Origin: Dyella lipolytica
GTDB taxonomy: Bacteria > Pseudomonadota > Gammaproteobacteria > Xanthomonadales > Rhodanobacteraceae
DNA length: 64,000 nt
Assembly (NCBI RefSeq): GCF_030160075.1
Contig: NZ_BSNQ01000001.1
Location: 1-64,000 of the forward strand
Reading direction: 5' to 3'
Shown here: positions 15,735 through 24,621 of the stretch, piece after piece
Layout: each line of letters opens with the position of its first letter
Numbering within the stretch: the stretch's first letter is position 1
Position numbers and translations under genes: made by a program
Notes under the pieces: model-generated
Told to the model about the DNA's origin: nothing
Database searches by the model: none
Seen by the model: the letters and a program-made list of their open reading frames with translations, nothing else

Positions 15735-16910
15735 CTAGTGGCCGTCGGGTACCGCAAGGAACGTCGAGCTGACACCCGATGTCGCATTGAATGATTGCCC
15801 GGTGATCTTGCCCGCATCATTGATGTCGTTCGCGTAAACCAGTTGATCGCTGTAACCGGGCGCGACTCGCGTATTGAGATCGACGATGTTGCCGTTCTGC
15901 CACAGCACCGCGCGACATCCGCTCGCACCGCACGACTCGCCTACCACCAGACCCTGATCGTTGATACCAAGCGCCTCGCTGATCGAATCGCCAGGCAGCG
16001 TACCCAGATCGCGCATGCCGCCGGCAGCCGTCCAAATAAAGGCGTGCGCATTGAAATTCCCTGCACTGCCGCCACCCGGCACATTCGCAAAGCCCACCAC
16101 GACACCTCGCTGGTTGATTGCCATCGGCGTATTCCACGCCAACACACCGAGGTTGCCGAGATCGGTCACCTTGTTGTTCTGCCACAGCACGGCATGGATG
16201 GCCGAATAACGACCGACCGCCTGATCGCAAATACCCGAGATACCCACGATCTGGCCTAGATCGTTGATGGCCGTGGCAGCACCGGAGGTATCGCCGCTGA
16301 TCAATGGCAAGGCCTGGATGTCGTTGTCGTCTGGCCCCCACACCACCGGCTTGAATTGCAGCACCTGCGTGGACGTGGGATCGCAGGTGGAGTCATGCAC
16401 CGTGTTTTCCGCCCACCCCACAATCAAGCCAAGATCGTTGGCAGCGGTTGCAAAGCCGTTATTGCCGCCGAGTGTCGGCAAGGCATGCATATGACCCCAT
16501 CGCCACACGAAACCGAGGCAGGTGTGACCGGTGATGGTGGGAAAGAACGCGGAGCAACTCCAGTTCTCGCCGAGCGGATCGACCTGACTCGTTTCCGCAA
16601 TACCGACCAGTACGCCGTAATTGTTCTTCACCGGCCACGTAATGCCGCTGTTGGCGCCGCCGAGGGTTCCCAGATCAAACGCCGAGCCATTCAGCCAAAG
16701 CGCCGCGTGCATGCTCTGATTGCCCGCCAGATTGGAAAAACCGCTAACCAGTCCGAAGTTGTTGATGCTGATGCCTGCGCTGGACGTGCCGCCCAGCGAA
16801 CCGAGATTGCTAACCCGATATTGGGCGGGTGCGGCGAGTACTGAAGCCGGCCCTACCAACAGGCCCGTTGCACACGCAGCCGCTACCATCACGCTCGTGA
16901 TCCGACGCAT
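15735..16910 (-). CDS. secreted HAF-repeat protein
   Basis: A 391-residue exported protein with a signal peptide (MRRITSVMVAAACATGLLVGPASVLAA). The rest is built from repeats of the HAF type: DLGTLGGxxS..AxxINxxGxVVGxS..HAFxW. I count about seven, including LGSLGGTSSAGISINNFG, LGTLGGANS, LPTLGGNNG, LGNLGVLAW and LGTLPGDSISEALGINDQG. These repeats are taken to fold as beta-rich extracellular modules, with no known enzymatic activity. The ATG at 16910 has AGGAG 6 bases upstream, so the ATG at 16925 is not needed. Divergent from the first MocR gene, which may control it. Confidence 0.85.
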   Translation of the reverse strand: MRRITSVMVAAACATGLLVGPASVLAAPAQYRVSNLGSLGGTSSAGISINNFGLVSGFSNLAGNQSMHAALWLNGSAFDLGTLGGANSGITWPVKNNYGVLVGIAETSQVDPLGENWSCSAFFPTITGHTCLGFVWRWGHMHALPTLGGNNGFATAANDLGLIVGWAENTVHDSTCDPTSTQVLQFKPVVWGPDDNDIQALPLISGDTSGAATAINDLGQIVGISGICDQAVGRYSAIHAVLWQNNKVTDLGNLGVLAWNTPMAINQRGVVVGFANVPGGGSAGNFNAHAFIWTAAGGMRDLGTLPGDSISEALGINDQGLVVGESCGASGCRAVLWQNGNIVDLNTRVAPGYSDQLVYANDINDAGKITGQSFNATSGVSSTFLAVPDGH

Positions 16911-17046
16911 GGGATGCTCCTTCATTCAGTTGTAGGGCTGGAATCAGCCGTGGGGACGAACATTTGGAGCTTGAACTCTGCGGACCAGCTGGAAAAGCGC
17001 CACTTTTGCGATGTCGGCTAGTCCAGTCCGCGCTATAGTTCCGACC

Positions 17047-18549
17047 ATGCGTCGCTGGGAATTGACCATTGCGCTCGATCCCAAACGCGAACTGCCGATC
17101 TTTCTGCAGCTCGCGAATGCGATTGCCGACGATATCCGTTCTGGACGTCTAAAAGCCGGCGAACCGTTGCCTGGCACGCGCGAACTCGCCGAACAACTGG
17201 CGTTGAACCGAAATACCGTGGTCGCGGGATACGAAGAACTCGCTGCCGAAGGCCTGGTCAGCACACGCATGGGCGGCGGCACCTTTGTCGCCGAACCGAT
17301 GCCGACCGTAGCTCACGCCGTGGCGCCTACCACCGACATCCCCACCTACGCGTTTGCGCCTCCTCCACACAGCGATTCACTCACGAAAGCACCTACGCCT
17401 GGCACGCTCGTCATTGCCAACGGTTTGCCGGATACCCGCCTGTTTCCCGCTACGGTTCTGGCGCGCGCCTTTCGACGCGCCATCGCGCAACGCGGGCATT
17501 CGCTGATCGGCTATGCCGATCCCTGCGGTCATCGGCGTCTGCGCGAGGAGTTGGCCAACATGCTTGGCAGTACACGCGGTCTTCCCGCCACGGCCGATTG
17601 CTTGATGGTTACTCGTAGTCTCGAACAAGGTATCGATCTCGTCGCGCGCATGTTGCTGCAGCCCGGCGATGTGGTGGCCGTCGAGGCGTTCGGTTATCCG
17701 CCGGCATGGAGCGTGCTGCGTCTTGCCGGCGCGCAACTCGTGCCGCTGCCGCTTGACGAAGACGGGCTCGATATCGATGCGCTGGAAGCCCTGCTCGCCA
17801 GGCAACGCATCCGCGCCGTATTCCTCACTCCGCATCATCAATTTCCGACGACGGTCGTCATGTCGCCATCGCGGCGCGCACGCCTGGCTCAGCTGGCGCT
17901 TTCGCATGGCTTCGCCATCATCGAAGACGACTACGACCACGAGTTCCACTACGCCGGAAAACCGGTGCTGCCCATCGCTGCAGGGCCTGGCCGTGCCAAT
18001 GTCATCTATGTCGGATCGCTGTCCAACCTGCTCGCCCCGGGCATCGGTACCGGCTTCGTCTTGGCGCCACCGGCGGTGTTTGAACATCTCGCGGCGTTGC
18101 GCGCCGCCAGCGACGCGCGCAGCGATGTGGCGATGGAGTGCGCGATCGCCGAGTTGTTCGAAGACGGTGAGTTGCTACGGCATGTACGCCGCATGCGACG
18201 CATCTACGCGACGCGACGCGACGCATTGGCTGCTGCACTGAACCATCACCTGGGCAGCGCTTTACGGTTCCGCGTTCCGGACGGCGGCATGGGACTTTGG
18301 GCGCACGTCGATGAAAGCATCGACATCTCCGCCTGGGCGCGAGAAAGCGAACGCGAAGGCGTGCTGTTTTTCAGCGCCACCCGCTATGACTTCCACCAGC
18401 GGCAGCAACCTTACGTACGCCTCGGTTTCAGTTATCTCAATGAAACCGAACTCGATGAAGCCGTGCGGCGCATGGCGCGTGCATTGACCCGGACTGGGCC
18501 GCACTCTGCCGTCAAACTGCCCAGGGTCGCCCCCACGGCGCGTCACTGA
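17047..18549 (+). CDS. MocR-type regulator lacking the PLP lysine
   Basis: A 500-residue fusion: GntR winged helix-turn-helix at about 1-80 (LPIFLQLANAIADDIRSGRL, LPGTRELAEQLALNRNTVVAGYEELAAEGLVST), a linker, then a fold-type-I aminotransferase-like domain from about 120. Cofactor-site residues such as EDDYDHEFHY are present. Where other MocR proteins have TFSK with the Schiff-base lysine, this one reads GSLSNLLAPGIG: position 327 is asparagine, codon AAC. It may bind PLP non-covalently, another ligand, or none. A TATAGT at 17034-17039 lies only 7 bases before the ATG and no ribosome site is visible. Neighbours are the divergent HAF gene and the downstream peptidase. Confidence 0.88.
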   Translation: MRRWELTIALDPKRELPIFLQLANAIADDIRSGRLKAGEPLPGTRELAEQLALNRNTVVAGYEELAAEGLVSTRMGGGTFVAEPMPTVAHAVAPTTDIPTYAFAPPPHSDSLTKAPTPGTLVIANGLPDTRLFPATVLARAFRRAIAQRGHSLIGYADPCGHRRLREELANMLGSTRGLPATADCLMVTRSLEQGIDLVARMLLQPGDVVAVEAFGYPPAWSVLRLAGAQLVPLPLDEDGLDIDALEALLARQRIRAVFLTPHHQFPTTVVMSPSRRARLAQLALSHGFAIIEDDYDHEFHYAGKPVLPIAAGPGRANVIYVGSLSNLLAPGIGTGFVLAPPAVFEHLAALRAASDARSDVAMECAIAELFEDGELLRHVRRMRRIYATRRDALAAALNHHLGSALRFRVPDGGMGLWAHVDESIDISAWARESEREGVLFFSATRYDFHQRQQPYVRLGFSYLNETELDEAVRRMARALTRTGPHSAVKLPRVAPTARH

Positions 18550-18636
18550 CTTCCCTCACTGGCTTTTTCGGTCGGGAGGTGCATGCTGACTGTTCCGCGC
18601 GACGACCCAGCCTCGCGCCCACCATGGAGCGGAAGC

Positions 18637-20766
18637 ATGCGTTTCAAGACATCAGCCCGGTTCGCCCTGGCGCTCACCGTCATAATGGGCGGCATGACCT
18701 ACGCCCACGACAATAATCTGACCCCCGCCACGGCGGCCCCCAGCGACGATCCTTATCTGTGGCTGGAAGACATTCACGGCGACCGCGCGATGGATTGGGT
18801 GAAGGCCCAGAACGCCGTCACGCAACAGCAGTTTGCCGGCAGCCCCGAGTTCACCACCACGCGCGATCGCATCCTGGAAGTGCTCGACTCCAACGCGCGC
18901 ATTCCCTACGTCGAACGCCGCGGCGACTATCTCTACAACTTCTGGCAGGACAAGGCCCATCCGCGCGGCATTTGGCGTCGCACCACGCTCGCCGAGTACC
19001 GCAAGGCTCAACCCCAGTGGGAGTTGCTGCTGGATATCGACGCTTTGAACAAGGCCGAGGGCAAGCGCTGGGTATACAAAGGCAGCGACTGTCTCAAGCC
19101 CGCCTACACTCGCTGCCTGATCAGCTTGTCGCCCGACGGTGGCGATGCGATTGAAGTACGAGAGTTCGACATTCCCAGCAAATCGTTCGTGAAGGGTGGC
19201 TTTGAGCTGTCGGTCGCGAAGACTCAGGCCAGCTGGATCGATGAGAACCATCTCTATGTCGGCACCGATTTCGGCCCCGGCTCGATGACCACATCGAGTT
19301 ATCCGCGCATCGCAAAGATGTGGACACGCGGCACGCCGCTGAGCGCCGCCACGACGGTGTACGAAGGCAAGACGAGCGATCTCGCCGTCAGCGCCGCACA
19401 CGATCGCACGCCCGGCTTCGAACGCGATTTCATTTCCGTGGCGCACGATTTCTTCCACAGCGACATGTATCAGCTCAAAGACGGCAAATTGATTCATCTC
19501 GATGTGCCGGTAGACGCCGCGAATGTGGATGCACACCGCGAGTGGTTACTGGTGCAGCTTCGTTCCGCGTGGACGGTCGGCGGCACCACGTATCCTTCCG
19601 GTGCACTGATCGCAACGAAGTTCGACGACTTCATGGCGGGTAAACGCCAGTTCACTACGCTGTTTGCACCGGACGCGCACACCGCGCTGTCCAACTACGC
19701 ATGGACACGGCATCACGTCATCCTCAACATCATGGACGATGTGAAAAGCCGTCTCGATGTGCTGACTCCACAAGCCGATGGCCCGTGGAAACGCGAAGAC
19801 ATGGCTGGTGCACCGCAGTTCAGCACGGTAGAAGTGATCGATACCGATCAGGATCACAGCGATGAGTACTGGCTCAGCGTGACCGGTTTCCTCAACCCCT
19901 CGTCACTGGAACGCGGCGTGCTCGGCGAAGGTCAGGCGCAGACCATCAAGCAAGGCCCAACGTTCTTCGATGCGTCGAAATTCGAAGTCAGTCAGCACTT
20001 CGTCACATCACAAGATGGCACCCAGGTGCCCTACTTCGAGATCGCGCCGAAAGGCATCATGCTCGACGGCGGCAATCGCACCCTGCTGTACGGCTACGGC
20101 GGCTTCGAAGTGTCGCTGCAGCCGTTCTATAGCGGCAGCATCGGTCGCGCATGGCTGGAACGTGGCGGCGTGTACGTCATCGCCAATATCCGCGGCGGCG
20201 GCGAATACGGTCCGCGCTGGCATCAGGCGGCATTGCAAGCAAATCGTCTTCGCGCTTATGAAGATTTCGCCGCGGTGGCGGAGGATCTGATCAAGCGAGG
20301 CGTGACGTCGCCCTCGCATCTGGGCGCCGAAGGTGGCAGCAATGGCGGTCTGCTGATGGGCAATATGCTTACGCTTTATCCGCAGTTGTTCGGTGCCATC
20401 GCCTGCGAAGTGCCGCTGCTCGATATGAAGCGTTACATCCATCTCTCTGCCGGCGCGTCGTGGATTGCGGAATACGGCAACCCGGATGATCCCAAGCAGT
20501 GGGCGTTCATCCAGAAATTCTCGCCGTACGAGAACGTTAAGAAAGGTGCGACCTATCCTTCCGTCTTGTTCTACACCACTACCAGCGACGATCGCGTGGG
20601 CCCGGTGCAGGCACGCAAGATGGCAGCGAAGATGGAAGGCATGGGATACAAGAACGTGTGGTTCTACGAGAACCTCGAAGGTGGACACGGCGCGGGCGCC
20701 GACAACAAACAGTCTGCCTATATGCATGCGCTTGCCTACGATTTCCTGTGGGATCGCCTGCAATAG
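18637..20766 (+). CDS. secreted S9A prolyl oligopeptidase family protease
   Basis: A 709-residue serine peptidase with an N-terminal signal peptide (MRFKTSARFALALTVIMGGMTYA), so periplasmic or secreted. Layout: an N-terminal segment (DPYLWLEDIHGDRAMDWVKAQN), a seven-blade propeller, and a C-terminal alpha/beta-hydrolase. The triad is visible: S568 in GGSNGG, D651/652 in TSDDRVG and H684 in EGGHGAG. The GGFEVSLQPFYSG and NIRGGGEYGPRWHQAA stretches are typical of the family. It probably cleaves short proline-containing peptides. GGAG lies 7 bases before the ATG at 18637; the frame extends to 18583 without a site. It lies 87 bases after the MocR gene and may share its transcript. Confidence 0.93.
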   Translation: MRFKTSARFALALTVIMGGMTYAHDNNLTPATAAPSDDPYLWLEDIHGDRAMDWVKAQNAVTQQQFAGSPEFTTTRDRILEVLDSNARIPYVERRGDYLYNFWQDKAHPRGIWRRTTLAEYRKAQPQWELLLDIDALNKAEGKRWVYKGSDCLKPAYTRCLISLSPDGGDAIEVREFDIPSKSFVKGGFELSVAKTQASWIDENHLYVGTDFGPGSMTTSSYPRIAKMWTRGTPLSAATTVYEGKTSDLAVSAAHDRTPGFERDFISVAHDFFHSDMYQLKDGKLIHLDVPVDAANVDAHREWLLVQLRSAWTVGGTTYPSGALIATKFDDFMAGKRQFTTLFAPDAHTALSNYAWTRHHVILNIMDDVKSRLDVLTPQADGPWKREDMAGAPQFSTVEVIDTDQDHSDEYWLSVTGFLNPSSLERGVLGEGQAQTIKQGPTFFDASKFEVSQHFVTSQDGTQVPYFEIAPKGIMLDGGNRTLLYGYGGFEVSLQPFYSGSIGRAWLERGGVYVIANIRGGGEYGPRWHQAALQANRLRAYEDFAAVAEDLIKRGVTSPSHLGAEGGSNGGLLMGNMLTLYPQLFGAIACEVPLLDMKRYIHLSAGASWIAEYGNPDDPKQWAFIQKFSPYENVKKGATYPSVLFYTTTSDDRVGPVQARKMAAKMEGMGYKNVWFYENLEGGHGAGADNKQSAYMHALAYDFLWDRLQ

Positions 20767-20836
20767 TTCGATCGGATGGCTGGTCGCGCTGCCGCGGCCA
20801 GCCATCCAGATTCACTCTCTGTGGCATGCTTTACCG

Positions 20837-21691
20837 ATGAAATCGCACCTCCCGATCCGCCCCGAATTGCGCGACTGGATTCTTTCCACCACCCGCGCCG
20901 GGCATAGCGTCGAAGCCGTTCTCAAACTGATGCAGGACACCGGTTACGACCCGCGGCAAAGCCGCAGCATCGTCGCTACGGTGCTGAACATGCCGATCAG
21001 CGCGCTCGATGCTCATGCGCAGGCACCGAAAGTGCAAGGGCGCCGCACGCGCCATCCCGAAGCACCACAAATGACCATCGACGGTCGTACCATTCACGTC
21101 GCCTTGAGCGTTGAATCGCCGACCCTGCGTGTGCTCAACGATCTACTCTCGCACGACGAATGCGTAGCGCTGGTCAAAGAAGCCAAGCCGCGCCTGCAAC
21201 GCGCCTTGACCGTCGACAGCGGCGGCAAGCAGCAAATCGATGCGCGCCGCACCAGTGAGGGCATGTTTTTCGGCATCGGCGAATCGCCGCTGATCAAACG
21301 TATCGAGCAGCGAATTGCCACGCTGTTGAGCATCCCCGTCGATCACGGTGAGGGCTTGCAGGTGTTGCATTACCTTCCCGGTCAACAATACGAACCGCAT
21401 CACGACTGGTTCGATCCGGAACAGCCCGGCTTCGCCGCCATCACTGCCAAAGGCGGCCAGCGCATTGCTAGCCTGGTGATGTACCTCAACACACCAGAGT
21501 CGGGCGGCGGCACCGCATTCCCGGAAATCGGCCTGACCGTATCGGCGCTGCGTGGTTCGGCCGTCTATTTCGCCTACGACACGGGCGATACCGCATCGCT
21601 GCATGCTGGCCTACCGGTGTTGAAAGGCGAGAAGTGGATTGCCACCAAATGGCTACGCGAGCGGCCGTTTCAGACATCGTCGCGCGGATAG
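20837..21691 (+). CDS. 2OG-Fe(II) oxygenase, prolyl-4-hydroxylase-like
   Basis: A 284-residue protein. The N-terminal 80 residues (PELRDWILSTTRAGHSVEAVLKLMQDTGYDP) are helical and lack a motif I know. The C-terminal 190 form a P4Hc-type double-stranded beta-helix. Iron and 2-oxoglutarate ligands are visible: the HxD pair in EPHHDWFDP, the distal histidine in ASLHAGLPV and the 2OG-binding lysine in KGEKWIATKW. GGGTAFPEIGL is the usual loop. It probably hydroxylates a protein prolyl side chain or small substrate; bacterial targets are poorly known. No clear Shine-Dalgarno before 20837. It follows the peptidase after 70 bases. Confidence 0.9.
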   Translation: MKSHLPIRPELRDWILSTTRAGHSVEAVLKLMQDTGYDPRQSRSIVATVLNMPISALDAHAQAPKVQGRRTRHPEAPQMTIDGRTIHVALSVESPTLRVLNDLLSHDECVALVKEAKPRLQRALTVDSGGKQQIDARRTSEGMFFGIGESPLIKRIEQRIATLLSIPVDHGEGLQVLHYLPGQQYEPHHDWFDPEQPGFAAITAKGGQRIASLVMYLNTPESGGGTAFPEIGLTVSALRGSAVYFAYDTGDTASLHAGLPVLKGEKWIATKWLRERPFQTSSRG

Positions 21692-21709
21692 CCCACAAGC
21701 TATCTGGCG

Positions 21710-22204
21710 TTATCGCGCAGCCCAGCGAGCGCCATAGGCGATCGATACTCCGATCACCAAGTGCGCGACGATGCTACTGATGATCCAGCTGGGTACGAAC
21801 GGCGTTTTCGGCGCTGCCGACAGCGGCAACACAATGTGATTCATCACCACATACAGCACCACACCGTAGAGCAGGCCGACTATCCAGGGATGGCGGTTCA
21901 ACGTGTCAATTCGCCGACTCGCGATGTAATACGCGCCGACCATCATGAACATCATCACGTATTGCAACAACACGCCCAACAACATGGTCTGATTGCCGCC
22001 TGCGAAAGCGGGTTTGCCGAGCAGTCCCGAAGCAATGTTCTGCAGCAGCCGCGATGGCGGCACGCCATACAACTGATGCCAGTATGTGCAAGCAAAAATA
22101 AGATCCGCCGTTGCGAGCAGAAAGGTGATCGCTGCGACTGAGATCATGTACCGGTTCCACTGACCGGTACCTCGCGGAGACGGCATGGTCTGTGACATCG
22201 ACAT
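21710..22204 (-). CDS. uncharacterised four-helix membrane protein
   Basis: A 164-residue inner-membrane protein with four hydrophobic segments (about 20-41, 70-93, 107-128 and 139-160) and no catalytic motif. The loop between helices 1 and 2 contains YWHQLYGVPPSRLLQNIASGLLG, and the sequence has a pattern seen in small uncharacterised membrane proteins of Proteobacteria. I do not recognise a named family with certainty. It is transcribed away from the second MocR gene across a 259-base gap rich in hairpins, so it may be that regulator's target. Convergent with the oxygenase gene, 18 bases apart. Confidence 0.7.
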   Translation of the reverse strand: MSMSQTMPSPRGTGQWNRYMISVAAITFLLATADLIFACTYWHQLYGVPPSRLLQNIASGLLGKPAFAGGNQTMLLGVLLQYVMMFMMVGAYYIASRRIDTLNRHPWIVGLLYGVVLYVVMNHIVLPLSAAPKTPFVPSWIISSIVAHLVIGVSIAYGARWAAR

Positions 22205-22270
22205 CGGCTGTTACTCACTCATCTGACTTACGAGAAACTGACACACCCCTTTGCCTCGTCCCAAGAAGAT

Positions 22271-22351
22271 CCCGCGAAACGGCCGTGAGAGGAGCCGTTT
22301 CGCGGGTGCGGGAAGTGTGGGGGAGACATCGCGGCCGGGCTGCCTGCCCGG
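22271..22351. other. two strong stem-loops in a divergent promoter region
   Basis: The first has a perfect 13-bp stem CCCGCGAAACGGC/GCCGTTTCGCGGG with a 10-base loop (22271-22306). The second is CCGGGC-TGCCT-GCCCGG (22335-22351). A 10-base palindrome CTGGATCCAG follows near 22380. They lie between the membrane-protein gene (minus) and the MocR gene (plus), so they fall in one of the two 5' leaders. No T tract follows. The rest of 22205-22463 should contain both promoters; I see no confident -35/-10. Confidence 0.45.
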
Positions 22352-22463
22352 GGAGAGGCCGGCAGTCTTCTGGATCCAGCGACGGATTTCAGACTAGGTA
22401 TGTAGGCACATTCCCTCCATAACCAATTTGCCAGTATTTTTTAGAGCCAATTGGAGGGGTCGC

Positions 22464-23897
22464 GTGTATCTAGAACTCGATGGCAAAGGACCGCTTTACG
22501 ACCAACTAACCCGCGCCCTCAAGGCGGCGGTTCTGGATGGCCGCATCATCGCCGGCACTCAGCTGCCGCCAACGCGCGCATTGGCGCAGGAGCTGGAGCT
22601 TTCACGCACCACCGTGTTGGCCGCTTACGAGCAGCTGCGCGCAGAAGGCTATATCGACGGTCGCGTCGGCTCGGGCAGCTACGTCAGCGATCTACAAGCC
22701 AGGCCGGCGATGCATCACGACGACACGACGATTCCCGCACCTTCTCGTTATGCGCAGCGTGCCCGCGAAGTGCGCAACTGGGATATCCCGCGCATGCATC
22801 GCGGCCTGCGTTACAACCTGCAATATGGCATCCCATTGATCAACCCTGCGCTCAACAATGCATGGGGCCGCGAATTGGCTCGCGCAGCTGCTTATACCCA
22901 GCTGCGTATCAGCGACGTCGCCGGATTGGCTGCGCTGCGTAAACAGACGTGCGATTACTTGGCACGCCGTCGCGGTGTGCAAGCCGAGCCGGACGATGTC
23001 CTAATCGTCAGCGGCACCCAGCAGGCCATCGAATTGACGACCCGCGTGTTGTTGAACGAAGGCGACCGGGTGGTGCTGGAGGAACCGCACTATTTCAGCG
23101 CGCACCAGGCCCTGGTTGCACATGGCGCGAACCTGACGGCAGTGCGTACCGACGAACAAGGCCTGGTTTGCGGCGAACTCCCGGCGCAATCGCCTCGATT
23201 GATTTACGTGACACCCTCGCATCACTTCCCCACCGGCGCAGTGCTGTCGCTGCAACGACGACTCGAACTGTTGCGTTACGCCAGTGAACACGCGTGCTGG
23301 GTATTGGAAGACGATTACGACGGTGAGTTCCGTTATGACGCGCATCCACTGGCTGCACTGCGATCGCTAGACGAACGCGACCGCGTTATCTACGTCGGCA
23401 CCTTTTCCAAGGTGATGTTCGGCGGTTTGCGTCTGGCCTATATGGTGATGCCGGCGGCACTGCGCGGGGATTTTCTCAACGCCAAATACTTCAGCGACAT
23501 CGCCTGCCCTGCGATCGAGCAGGCGGCCCTGGCGCATTTCATGGAGGATGGCGGCTTCGAGCGTCATCTGCGCCTGGTGCGCAAGGAATTGAAGGTACGT
23601 CGCGAAGCGCTGATCGAAGGGTTAAAAGAGCACGCGCGCGATCGCGTGGAAATCAGCGATACGGCGGCCGGCATGCATTTGGTCGCCTGGCTGCGAGGCT
23701 ATGATCTCGCTCGCTGCCAGGCTTTGATCGAGTACGCCCACGAACGCGGACTTGGCTTGCATCCCATGGCGCCGCTCTATATCCATGCGCCTAAACGGCA
23801 GGGTTTGCTACTCGGTTATTGCGGGCTGTCCGTGATGGAACTGCGCGAAGCCATGCAACTGTTCGGGCATTGTCTGGATCACTTCGAGCGCCACTGA
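22464..23897 (+). CDS. MocR/PdxR-type regulator with intact PLP site
   Basis: A 477-residue GntR helix-turn-helix plus aminotransferase-like regulator. The DNA-binding part covers residues 1-75 (GPLYDQLTRALKAAVLDGRI, LPPTRALAQELELSRTTVLAAYEQLRAEGYIDGRVGSGSYV). The PLP domain keeps TPSHHFPTG, EDDYDGEFRYD and TFSKVMFGGLRL with the Schiff-base lysine (K316). I set the start at GTG 22464 because GGAGGGG lies just upstream and the protein then begins at the usual place (MYLELDGKGPLYDQL); the frame is open from 22428. Known relatives control vitamin B6, GABA or taurine genes; the target here is unknown. Confidence 0.92.
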   Translation: MYLELDGKGPLYDQLTRALKAAVLDGRIIAGTQLPPTRALAQELELSRTTVLAAYEQLRAEGYIDGRVGSGSYVSDLQARPAMHHDDTTIPAPSRYAQRAREVRNWDIPRMHRGLRYNLQYGIPLINPALNNAWGRELARAAAYTQLRISDVAGLAALRKQTCDYLARRRGVQAEPDDVLIVSGTQQAIELTTRVLLNEGDRVVLEEPHYFSAHQALVAHGANLTAVRTDEQGLVCGELPAQSPRLIYVTPSHHFPTGAVLSLQRRLELLRYASEHACWVLEDDYDGEFRYDAHPLAALRSLDERDRVIYVGTFSKVMFGGLRLAYMVMPAALRGDFLNAKYFSDIACPAIEQAALAHFMEDGGFERHLRLVRKELKVRREALIEGLKEHARDRVEISDTAAGMHLVAWLRGYDLARCQALIEYAHERGLGLHPMAPLYIHAPKRQGLLLGYCGLSVMELREAMQLFGHCLDHFERH

Positions 23898-24022
23898 CCC
23901 TCCTCAAAACCGGCAACCCCGCTGCGGGCGGGGACGGGGAACATCGCCTTGGTGCACTGCGACAAGGTTTGCCGTATCCTGAGCGGCTTTCCCCGCTTTT
24001 GGCTAGACGTAAGGAGTACCCA

Positions 24023-24559
24023 ATGGGACTGGATCTGGTGAGCGCCGGCCGCGACGTGCCGAACGAAATCAACGTCGTCATCGAGATTCCCAAGGATGCG
24101 GAACCTGTCAAATACGAGGTGGACAAGGCCAGCGGCGCGATCTTCGTCGACCGCATTCTCTCCACCCCTATGCGCTACCCCTGCAACTACGGCTACGTGC
24201 CGGGCACCCTGGGCGGCGACGGCGACCCGCTCGACGCACTGGTGATCCTGCCCCTGCCGCTGATTCCCGGCTCGGTGATCCGCTGCCATCCGGTCGGCAT
24301 GCTGAAGATGACCGACGAGGCCGGCAGCGACGAGAAGCTGGTGGTGATTCCTTCGTCGAAGATCTTCCCCGGCTACGCGCACATCAGCGACATCAAGGGC
24401 GTATCGCCGCACTGGTTGGAGCGCATCGGCCACTTCTTCGAGCACTACAAGGATCTGGAGAAGGGCAAGTGGGTGAAGATCGAAGGCTGGGTCGGCGCCG
24501 ATGAAGCCAAGGCCGAGATTCTGGCGGGCATCGAACGTCATAAGCAGCACAAAGACTGA
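24023..24559 (+). CDS. ppa: inorganic pyrophosphatase, family I
   Basis: Soluble Mg-dependent enzyme hydrolysing PPi to phosphate. The 178 residues include EINVVIEIPKDAEPVKYEVDK, the core RYPCNYGYVP and the signature DGDPLDALVI with its three metal-binding aspartates, then HISDIKGV and FFEHYKDLEKGKWVKIEGW. AAGGAG lies 7 bases before the ATG. It lies 125 bases after the MocR gene and is followed by a strong terminator, so probably its own transcript. With pfp and hppA it is the third PPi enzyme in the window. Confidence 0.97.
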   Translation: MGLDLVSAGRDVPNEINVVIEIPKDAEPVKYEVDKASGAIFVDRILSTPMRYPCNYGYVPGTLGGDGDPLDALVILPLPLIPGSVIRCHPVGMLKMTDEAGSDEKLVVIPSSKIFPGYAHISDIKGVSPHWLERIGHFFEHYKDLEKGKWVKIEGWVGADEAKAEILAGIERHKQHKD

Positions 24560-24576
24560 ATCGCGAGCTTGTGCTG

Positions 24577-24609
24577 ACGGCGCGCCGCACCCATGCGGCG
24601 CGCCGTTTT
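24577..24609 (+). terminator. rho-independent terminator of ppa
   Basis: Perfect 12-bp GC-rich stem ACGGCGCGCCGC/GCGGCGCGCCGT with a 6-base loop, then TTTTC on the plus strand, 17 bases past the ppa stop. Confidence 0.85.
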
Positions 24610-24621
24610 CGTGTGCGCAAC

